Of a stretch of 64,000 nucleotides of DNA, positions 57,896 to 64,000 are shown piece by piece. The notes beneath the pieces were generated by a model. It was not told the origin of the DNA. It saw only the letters and a list, made by a program, of their open reading frames with translations, and did no database searches. The position numbers and the translations under genes are program-made. How positions within the stretch are numbered: position 1 is the first letter of the stretch; each line of letters begins with the position of its first letter. Source of the DNA: Segnochrobactrum spirostomi (GTDB taxonomy: Bacteria > Pseudomonadota > Alphaproteobacteria > Rhizobiales > Segnochrobactraceae); the NCBI RefSeq assembly GCF_009600605.1, contig NZ_VWNA01000001.1, forward strand, positions 1,116,001 to 1,180,000, in the 5' to 3' direction.

Positions 57896-58915
57896 TCAGG
57901 GGCTGATGCCGTCGAGCGCGGACGAATCCTGCGGCGGGACGGTCTTGCGGCGGCACATCTCGCTGATGCCGTCGACCTTGCCCTGCTCGACCGGGCCGGC
58001 GCGACGCTCCGCATAGGCCCGCCACAGCCCGGCGTCGCCGATCCCGTCCGCCGTGCACTTGCAATAGGCCGTGCAGGTCGCCGCCGCGGCGCCCGCAGTC
58101 TCGCAGGTGAGGCGGCACGCCGACTGAAAGTCCGCGATCTGCTGCGGCGGCGTCACGCCGAGCATCAGCGCGAGCTCGATGATCCCGATGAAGATAGGCT
58201 GGTGGATCAGGTAGATCGGCAGCGTGTGCCGGCCGAGGAAAGCGACCGCGCGCGGCAACCGCCAGCGCGGCCGCCATGCCGCGATCCGCTCGACGAGGCC
58301 GCGCGCCAGCGCGAGCCGCGCGGCGGCGATGCCGACCAGCACTGGCGCGAACCAGGGCAGGATCGGCACATAGTCCATCGACGAGCGCGTCACCGTCGAC
58401 AGCCCGAGCCAGACCCAGCCGATCCCGTTGAAAATCGGGCTCGCCAGAACATGCGGCGCGGCGACGACCGCGACGGCGGCCAGGAGCACCACAGGGATCG
58501 GCGCGCGGAGGAACGGCAGCGCGAGCACGCTCGTCAGCGCGATCGCGTGGAGAATGCCGAATCGGATCATGGCGTCCGGCAGGACGAACGCGGTGACGAT
58601 CGTGACGAGCGCCGCGGCGGCGACGAGGACGAGGAGCCGGCGCAGGAAGACCCTCGGCTTGAGCCCCCGTTGCGTCATCAGCACCAGCGAGACGCCGCTG
58701 ATCGCGAGAAAGCTGCCGGCGATGGTGCGGGCGAAGATGACGAAGCCCAGATCGCGCCCCGCATTCCACGGCACGAACCCGTAGAAGCTCAGATCGAACG
58801 ACAGGTGGTAGACGAACATCGCGAGGAGCGCGATGCCGCGTGCCACGTCGAGGGCGACGATGCGGCGGGACCGCGCCGCCGCCCCGCCGGAAGCCGCTGC
58901 CGAAAATGACGTCAT
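57896..58915 (-). CDS. DUF1624 (HGSNAT-catalytic-like) membrane protein with a cysteine-rich C-terminal tail
   Basis: 339 residues. About eight membrane helices cover residues 18-265, with RIVALDVARGIALLAMFVYH (18-37) and PRAVAFLGRHTLPIYLIHQPI (about 224-244), as in DUF1624/acyltransferase-related proteins. The last 75 residues are soluble and hold six cysteines in a C-x3-C-x9-C-x3-C-x-C plus one arrangement (CRLTCETAGAAAATCTAYCK region). The tail follows the last helix, so it is likely to be periplasmic. Function unknown. It converges on pmtA and lies 9 bp after the CBS-domain gene, in the same direction. Confidence 0.8.
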   Translation of the reverse strand: MTSFSAAASGGAAARSRRIVALDVARGIALLAMFVYHLSFDLSFYGFVPWNAGRDLGFVIFARTIAGSFLAISGVSLVLMTQRGLKPRVFLRRLLVLVAAAALVTIVTAFVLPDAMIRFGILHAIALTSVLALPFLRAPIPVVLLAAVAVVAAPHVLASPIFNGIGWVWLGLSTVTRSSMDYVPILPWFAPVLVGIAAARLALARGLVERIAAWRPRWRLPRAVAFLGRHTLPIYLIHQPIFIGIIELALMLGVTPPQQIADFQSACRLTCETAGAAAATCTAYCKCTADGIGDAGLWRAYAERRAGPVEQGKVDGISEMCRRKTVPPQDSSALDGISP

Positions 58916-58924
58916 CGCGCTGCC

Positions 58925-60217
58925 TCAGGTTTCGTCGTCGCGCCGGGTGACCAGCACCTTGTCGATGCGCCGCCCGTCGAGATCGACGACCTCGAAGCGC
59001 CAGGATTTCCAGACGAACCACTCGCCCGCTTCAGGAATGTGGCGGACCTGATCGAGGACGAAGCCGGCGAGCGTCGAGAAATCCGCATCGGTGCGCATGT
59101 TGCGCGCGCCGAGCAGACGCTCCACGTCGTCCACGCTCATGCGTCCGTCGAGCAGCCAGGAGCCGTCCTCACGCTGCACCGCGTCCGGGTCCTCCTCGGC
59201 CTCCTCGGGCATGTCGCCGGCGATGGCGATCAGGATGTCGGAGGGCGTCACGATGCCTTCGAACGTGCCGTGTTCGTCCACCACGATGGCCAAGTGGACG
59301 TTCGCGGTGCGGAAGCTGTCCATCAATTTCAGGATCGGCGTGCGGTCGCCGATGAACAGCGGCTCGCGCACCGCCGCCCTGAGATCGACGTCGCCGCGCA
59401 GGCGCATCTGCTGGAGGAGATCCTTGGCGTGGACGATGCCGATCACCTCGTCGATGTCACCGGTCGAGACCGGGAAGCGCGAGTGCCCGCTCGTCAGCAC
59501 TTCGTCGAGGATGGCGCTCGGCGGGTCGTCGGGATCGAGCCAGATCACGTCGGGCCGCGCCACCATGATCGAGCGCACGGTGCGGTCGGAGACGCGCAGC
59601 ACACCCTCGATCATCTCCCGCTCGGCCGGATGGAACACGCCCGCCTCCGTGCCCTCCGCGATGAGCGACTTCACCTCCTCTTCCGTCACCCGGGATTCAC
59701 CCTCGGAGTTCGCTCCGAGGAGCGCGAGGAGCGCTTCCGTCGTCTTGCGCAGCAGCCAGACGATCGGCTTGCCGATCTTGGCGAGCACGGTCATCGGCCC
59801 GGCGACGAAACAGGCGAAGCGTTCGGGGTTCGTCAGCGCGAGGCGCTTCGGCACCAGTTCGCCGCCGATCAGCGACACGTACGCAAGCACGGCGACGACG
59901 ACGCCCGAGGCGATCGGACCGGCATAGGGGCCGATCACCGGGATCGGGCTCAGCAGCTCTTCCATGGGGCCGGCGAACGCGGCCTCGCCATAGGCGCCCG
60001 ACAGGATAGCGACGAGGGTGATGCCGATCTGCACCGAGGAGAGGAACCCGGTCGGATCGTCCACCAGGGCGATGGCCGCCTTGGCGCCCCGGGTGCCGTC
60101 GAGCGCCATCTGCGCCAGCCGCCCGCGCCGGGACGAGACCACTGCGAGTTCCGACAGCGCGAAGAACGCGTTGATGGCGATCAGGGCGATCAGAATGAGG
60201 AAATCGATCCACAACAT
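58925..60217 (-). CDS. Hemolysin family protein, CNNM/CBS/CorC_HlyC domains
   Basis: 430 residues in the standard order: DUF21/CNNM membrane domain (about residues 1-190, four helices), two CBS domains (about 205-335, FPVSTGDIDEVIGIVHAKDLL in the first) and a CorC_HlyC C-terminal domain (about 350-425, SWLLDGRMSVDDVERLLG). Such proteins are linked to magnesium/cobalt efflux or homeostasis, and the CBS pair probably senses a nucleotide. The gene name hemolysin is historical. It lies 176 bp downstream of exoD. Confidence 0.92.
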   Translation of the reverse strand: MLWIDFLILIALIAINAFFALSELAVVSSRRGRLAQMALDGTRGAKAAIALVDDPTGFLSSVQIGITLVAILSGAYGEAAFAGPMEELLSPIPVIGPYAGPIASGVVVAVLAYVSLIGGELVPKRLALTNPERFACFVAGPMTVLAKIGKPIVWLLRKTTEALLALLGANSEGESRVTEEEVKSLIAEGTEAGVFHPAEREMIEGVLRVSDRTVRSIMVARPDVIWLDPDDPPSAILDEVLTSGHSRFPVSTGDIDEVIGIVHAKDLLQQMRLRGDVDLRAAVREPLFIGDRTPILKLMDSFRTANVHLAIVVDEHGTFEGIVTPSDILIAIAGDMPEEAEEDPDAVQREDGSWLLDGRMSVDDVERLLGARNMRTDADFSTLAGFVLDQVRHIPEAGEWFVWKSWRFEVVDLDGRRIDKVLVTRRDDET

Positions 60218-60393
60218 GGCGTCACGACCTCCCTATGGTCGCCGCCAGAGCCGAGCCCGTTCGCCGAACGGGCCGCTGGCGCTCCCCGGTTCGTCGATCC
60301 TTGGACGCCGGCTCGGCCTCCTCGACCGGCGCAGGGGCGTCGGCGGGGGGCGTCAAACCGGCACGATCGGTGCGCGGGGGCATCGTCATATCC

Positions 60394-61092
60394 TCACAGG
60401 TTCAAGGCGTAGCGGATGAAGAGAACGGCGGCCATCCCGATCGCATAGACGACGCCCGACACCACCACGAGCGAGATCGCCGTGACGACGAGGCCGAGCA
60501 GCGCAAACACGCCGTCGCGTTCCAGGATCGCCAGCGCATAAAGCGCGATCGCGAGGCCGGGCAGCGCGTTGCCGAGCGGGATCGGCAGAAAGATCAGGGC
60601 GGAGAGCAGGAGGCACAGCCCGCCGATGATGCGCTCGGCGGCGCCGGCCGCAAAAATCTCGAAGCGAGGCTGGAGAAAGCGTTCGGCACGGAGGATCCAC
60701 GGTCGCACCCGCGCGCACAGCTTGGCGAGTTCCGGGTTGGCGATGGGTCGGCGCGCGATCACCTTCGGCAGCCAGAGGGAGTCGCGCCCGATCATGACCT
60801 GAACGGCGGCGACCATCATCGGCGCGCCGAGGATCGTCGAGATGCCCGGAATGCCGAGCGCGATCACGTTGAGCATGCCGCAGATGAAGAGGAGCGCGGC
60901 GAAGGCGCGGTCGCCGAGCCGCTCGACGAAGGCGCCGAGCGTCGTCGAGCCGCCCGCGGCTTCCGCTTCGGCGGCAATGTCGGCGATGAGATCGGAGAGC
61001 CGGTGACCGCCGTGGCCCGTTGCGGACGCGCGCGCGGGCCCCTGCGGCGGATGGCGGTCGATCTCGTGCGGCGGCGGGCCGTCCTGGGACAT
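60394..61092 (-). CDS. exoD: Exopolysaccharide synthesis protein ExoD
   Basis: 232 residues. A soluble N-terminus is followed by ALLFICGMLNVIALGIPGIS (split at about 66-85) and several helices in the C-terminal half, including LIFLPIPLGNALPGLAIALYALAILERDG, the ExoD signature region. ExoD was found in Sinorhizobium as needed for exopolysaccharide and alkaline tolerance; the biochemical role is unknown. The ATG at 61092 was chosen; a GTG five codons earlier (61107) is possible. Confidence 0.88.
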   Translation of the reverse strand: MSQDGPPPHEIDRHPPQGPARASATGHGGHRLSDLIADIAAEAEAAGGSTTLGAFVERLGDRAFAALLFICGMLNVIALGIPGISTILGAPMMVAAVQVMIGRDSLWLPKVIARRPIANPELAKLCARVRPWILRAERFLQPRFEIFAAGAAERIIGGLCLLLSALIFLPIPLGNALPGLAIALYALAILERDGVFALLGLVVTAISLVVVSGVVYAIGMAAVLFIRYALNL

Positions 61093-61578
61093 CGGCGTCT
61101 GGCTCACCGGATCGCCGTTCGAGGCGCACGGCCGCCCGCACGCAAGACGGGTCCGACCGGACCGGATACGCGAAACGCGAGCGCGACAATCAAAGGCGCA
61201 AGAAACGTCGACGGGGGAGTGGAGAGGAGAACGCTCACCCAAAAAGCCGTTGCCGTGAATGATGGATAACAGTCTAGCGGATCGCTCGGTCCTTTGTCAC
61301 GGCGCCTCTCGCCACGCCCCCGCGAGATGGGATGTGGCGCTCGCCGCGGCTCGCCCTGTGGCGCTGGGGCCACGGGCTGCAAGGAACCTTGCCGGCGACG
61401 GGCCGATCACGACCTTGCGAGCGGCTTCGATCTTGCGCGATTCACGCGTTTGCACGACGTGAACTGTCAAGTTTGAAGACACGGAACCCTCCTGCCGTTC
61501 AGATGACTCGCCCGGGTGCCGGCCAGGCTCGACCCGCCGTCACCCGACCATACCGTTCCCTCGCCCGTTGGAGTGAAG
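61093..61578. other. 486-bp divergent exoD/L,D-transpeptidase intergenic region
   Basis: No gene, repeat or RNA element recognised. Possible small ORFs here have no ribosome-binding site and no familiar protein features. The promoter of the transpeptidase presumably lies near the AT-richer stretch at 61450-61500. Confidence 0.5.
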
Positions 61579-62448
61579 ATGGGGACCAAGTTCTTTGCGC
61601 GCGCTCTGCCGCTGCCGCGCCGTTCCGATCAGTCCGAGCCGCTCGCGCTCGCCATGAGCCGCCGCGCTTTCCTCGCTGGTGTTCCGCTGGCGCTCGCCGC
61701 CTGCACCACCACCGGCGGTGGCTTCGGCCCGCCGCACTTCGCCTGGCAGGACGAAACGCCGCAGCAGCTCTACGGGCCGCTGAAGGACACCATCGTCGTC
61801 GACAAGGAAGAGAAGGACGTCACCATCCCGGCCGTGGACCTGAAGCGCATCGCGCCTCAGTTCTACCGCGCGGTGGTCGATTACCCCACCAAGGAGCCGG
61901 CCGGCACGATCGTCGTCGATCCGGGCGCCCGCTACCTCTATCTGGTGCTCGGCGGCAACCAGGCGATCCGCTACGGCGTCGGCGTCGGCCGCGAGGGCTT
62001 CCTCTGGCACGGCACCGCCGTGATCCGCATGAAGCGCAAGTGGCCGACCTGGACCCCGCCGTCCGAGATGATCGACCGCGAACCCCAGCTCGCCAAGTAC
62101 CGCGACGGCAAGCCGGGTGGCCTCGACAACCCGCTCGGCGCCCGCGCGCTCTACCTGTTCGAGGGCGACCAGGACACCTATTACCGCATCCACGGCACCA
62201 ACATGCCCTGGACCGTCGGTCACGCGGTGTCCTCGGGCTGCATCCGCATGATCAACCAAGACGCGGTCGATCTGTTCTCGCGGGTGAAGATCGGCACCAA
62301 GGTCGTCGTGCTCGACACCGCTCATGCCTCCGAGAAGGCGGCGGCGAAGGCCGCGACCTCGAAGAAGGCCAAGGCCGCAAAGCCTGCGAAGCCCGCCAAG
62401 GCGACGAGCGCTTCGCTCGCCGACCCGGCCGACGAGACCAACGGCTGA
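61579..62448 (+). CDS. L,D-transpeptidase (YkuD/ErfK family), lipoprotein-type
   Basis: 289 residues. The YkuD domain (about residues 115-245) carries the catalytic signature HGTNMPW...VSSGCIRM (about 212-232) with the active-site cysteine. It should form 3-3 cross-links in peptidoglycan or attach lipoproteins. Near the N-terminus MSRRAFLAGVPLALAAC (26-42) looks like a Tat-type lipoprotein signal ending in a lipobox, but it follows 25 extra residues if translation starts at the ATG at 61579, which has the GGAGTGAAG ribosome-binding site. The C-terminal 40 residues are Lys/Ala/Pro repeats. A terminator follows. Confidence 0.9.
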   Translation: MGTKFFARALPLPRRSDQSEPLALAMSRRAFLAGVPLALAACTTTGGGFGPPHFAWQDETPQQLYGPLKDTIVVDKEEKDVTIPAVDLKRIAPQFYRAVVDYPTKEPAGTIVVDPGARYLYLVLGGNQAIRYGVGVGREGFLWHGTAVIRMKRKWPTWTPPSEMIDREPQLAKYRDGKPGGLDNPLGARALYLFEGDQDTYYRIHGTNMPWTVGHAVSSGCIRMINQDAVDLFSRVKIGTKVVVLDTAHASEKAAAKAATSKKAKAAKPAKPAKATSASLADPADETNG

Positions 62449-62476
62449 GCCTCCACCCCCACGGCACCGCTTCGAG

Positions 62477-62510
62477 CGCCCGCCTTCCCCGGAAGGCGGG
62501 CGTTTTTCTT
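62477..62510 (+). terminator. Intrinsic terminator after the L,D-transpeptidase gene
   Basis: 12-bp complementary arms CGCCCGCCTTCC (62477-62488) / GGAAGGCGGGCG (62491-62502), then TTTTTCTTTG. It is 28 bp after the stop. Confidence 0.92.
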
Positions 62511-62608
62511 TGGGCGTGCGCCGCAGATTGCGTCCCCTGAGCGGAACCCGCTCCCCGCGCCTTCGTTGTTGCACCATTCCCAACCCTGGTGCTGCTGCGG
62601 AGCCGACG

Positions 62609-64000
62609 ATGAACGACCACGCGCGACTCACCCCGAGCCCCGCGGGCACGTTCCGCCAACCCTTGTCGTTCGGCGCCGAACTGCAGGCGGACGGAACCAC
62701 CCTCTTCCGCCTCTGGGCCCCGAGCCGCGAGGTGATCTCCGTCGAGATCGCCGGCGGCGCGCCGGTCGCGATGCTGCCGACGGGCGACGGCTGGTTCGAG
62801 GCCCGCGTGCCGTGCGGCGCGGGCACGCGCTACCGCTACCGGATCTCGCCCGAGCTCGCGGTGCCGGATCCCGCCGCGCGCGCCCAGTCCGGCGGCGTCC
62901 ACGGCGACAGCGTCGTCGTCGATCCGACCGCCTATCGCTGGCGCCTGCCCGCGTGGAAAGGCCGCCCCTGGCGCGAGACGGTGCTCTATGAGCTCCATGC
63001 CGGCCTCTTCGGCGGCTATCGGGGCGTCGCCGAACGGCTGCCGCAACTCGCCGACATCGGCATCACCGCCGTCGAACTGATGCCGATCGCCGAATTTCCC
63101 GGCGACCGGAACTGGGGCTACGACGGCGTGCTGCCCTATGCGCCGCAATCGAGCTACGGCACGCCCGACGATCTCAAAGCGCTCGTGGACCGCGCCCACG
63201 AGCTCGGGCTGATGATCTTCCTCGACGTCGTCTACAATCACTTCGGGCCGGACGGTAATTATATCTCGACCTACGCGGAGCCGTTCTTCAACATCGATGT
63301 GATGACCCCGTGGGGACCGTCGATCAACTTCGCTGAGCGGCCGGTCCGCGATTATTTCATCGACAACGCACTCTATTGGATCAACGAGTACCGCTTCGAC
63401 GGGCTGCGCTTCGACGCCGTCCATGCGATCCCCGACCGCGGTTTCCTCGAAGAGCTCGCCGACCGGGTGCGCGCCGGCGTCGAGCCCGACCGCCACGTCC
63501 ATCTGGTGCTCGAGAACGACGACAACGTGGCCGGCCTCCTGACCGGGCGCTTCGACGCCCAGTGGAACGACGACGGCCACCACGTCCTCCACACCCTGCT
63601 GACCGGCGAGACCGAGGGCTATTATGCGGACTATGCCGAAGAGCCGGCCAAGGCGCTGGCCCGGGTTCTGACCCAGGGCTTCGTCTATCAGGGCCAGGCC
63701 TCCGCGCACCGCGGCGGCCTGCCTCGTGGCGAGCCGAGCGACCACCTGCCGCCGACCGCCTTCGTGCTGTTCCTCCAGAACCACGACCAGATCGGCAACC
63801 GCGCCTTCGGCGAGCCCCTCACCGCGCTCGCCCGGGAAGACGCGCTCGACGCTGCGCAGACGCTGCATCTCCTCGCCCCGCAGATTCCGCTCCTCTTCAT
63901 GGGCGAGGAGGTGCGTTCCAAAGCGCCGTTCCTGTTCTTCACGAGCCACGGCGAGGAGCTTGCCGCGCTGGTGCGCGAGGGGCGCCGCAAGGAGTTCGCA
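62609..64000 (+). CDS. treZ: Malto-oligosyltrehalose trehalohydrolase (partial, C-terminus beyond window)
   Basis: First 464 codons of a GH13 enzyme with an N-terminal CBM48/E-set domain (about residues 15-105, FGAELQADGTTLFRLWAPS). The catalytic region has VYNHFGPDGNY, nucleophile in GLRFDAVHAI (about 266-275), acid/base in LVLENDDN, and NHDQIGNRAFGE (about 391-402). TreZ releases trehalose from maltooligosyl-trehalose made by TreY, so treY and glycogen genes are expected just beyond the right edge. The ATG at 62609 precedes the conserved domain. Confidence 0.93.
   Translation, partial: MNDHARLTPSPAGTFRQPLSFGAELQADGTTLFRLWAPSREVISVEIAGGAPVAMLPTGDGWFEARVPCGAGTRYRYRISPELAVPDPAARAQSGGVHGDSVVVDPTAYRWRLPAWKGRPWRETVLYELHAGLFGGYRGVAERLPQLADIGITAVELMPIAEFPGDRNWGYDGVLPYAPQSSYGTPDDLKALVDRAHELGLMIFLDVVYNHFGPDGNYISTYAEPFFNIDVMTPWGPSINFAERPVRDYFIDNALYWINEYRFDGLRFDAVHAIPDRGFLEELADRVRAGVEPDRHVHLVLENDDNVAGLLTGRFDAQWNDDGHHVLHTLLTGETEGYYADYAEEPAKALARVLTQGFVYQGQASAHRGGLPRGEPSDHLPPTAFVLFLQNHDQIGNRAFGEPLTALAREDALDAAQTLHLLAPQIPLLFMGEEVRSKAPFLFFTSHGEELAALVREGRRKEFA

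Overview
The window is very GC-rich (roughly two thirds G+C by eye) and chromosomal. It reads as an alphaproteobacterium of the order Hyphomicrobiales (Rhizobiales). The main reasons are the block rpsB-tsf-pyrH-frr-uppS-cdsA-rseP-bamA-lpxD-fabZ-lpxA-lpxI-lpxB with gltA, gltX, comEC and lexA beside it; a lexA promoter with the alphaproteobacterial SOS box GAAC-N7-GAAC; SciP, a CtrA-network regulator restricted to this class; a rhizobial-type PmtA; a PII/glutamine synthetase (glnBA) pair behind a sigma-54-like element; and ExoD. No phage, insertion sequence, CRISPR array or rRNA operon was seen. Almost all of the window is core genome.

Layout. 1-3264: a dabB-dabA inorganic-carbon uptake operon (dabA cut by the left edge) divergent from a LysR regulator. 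3390-9190: LysE and EamA transporters, a TrmJ-type RNA methyltransferase, an asparagine permease and isocitrate dehydrogenase. 9355-16230: lexA, comEC, gltX and gltA. 16255-16825: a YafQ/DinJ-type toxin-antitoxin pair set between gltA and lpxB. 16912-30945: the long minus-strand envelope and translation block, which in transcription order runs rpsB, tsf, pyrH, frr, uppS, cdsA, rseP, bamA, lpxD, fabZ, lpxA, lpxI, lpxB. 31228-35007: a small secreted protein, tRNA-Val, HU and Lon. 35008-36318: a long interval without a recognised gene that appears to hold a small regulated minus-strand transcript with short ORFs. 36319-39943: glnA, glnB and the NAD(P)HX repair enzyme. 40063-44207: tRNA-Leu, trigger factor, ClpP and ClpX. 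44418-50582: a glutamine amidotransferase, HisN and a four-gene MlaE/F/D/lipoprotein lipid transporter. 50728-55535: threonine dehydratase, ferrochelatase, a Nudix protein, a phosphoesterase, a GNAT acetyltransferase and SciP. 56001-64000: MnmA, PmtA, a DUF1624 membrane protein, a CBS/CorC-like protein, ExoD, an L,D-transpeptidase and the start of TreZ (cut by the right edge).

Functional themes. There is a near-complete lipid A and outer-membrane assembly set (LpxA, LpxD, LpxI, LpxB, FabZ, BamA) with its proteolysis partner RseP and a retrograde lipid transporter. Nitrogen control (GlnB, GlnA) and TCA entry (GltA, Icd) are present. So is a protein-quality set (Tig, ClpP, ClpX, Lon), although Lon/HU are separated from ClpPX by the glnBA block.

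Two genes expected to be intact, lpxD and a threonine/serine dehydratase, each carry a one-base loss in a C/G-rich run. Both look more like sequencing or assembly errors than real decay, but this cannot be settled from the sequence. The most interesting unexplained segment is 35744-36148 on the minus strand. It has a perfect 9-bp inverted repeat around a TTGACA element, a strong ribosome-binding site, a 14-16-codon ORF followed by two more short ORFs linked through GTGA stop/start overlaps, and an intrinsic terminator.
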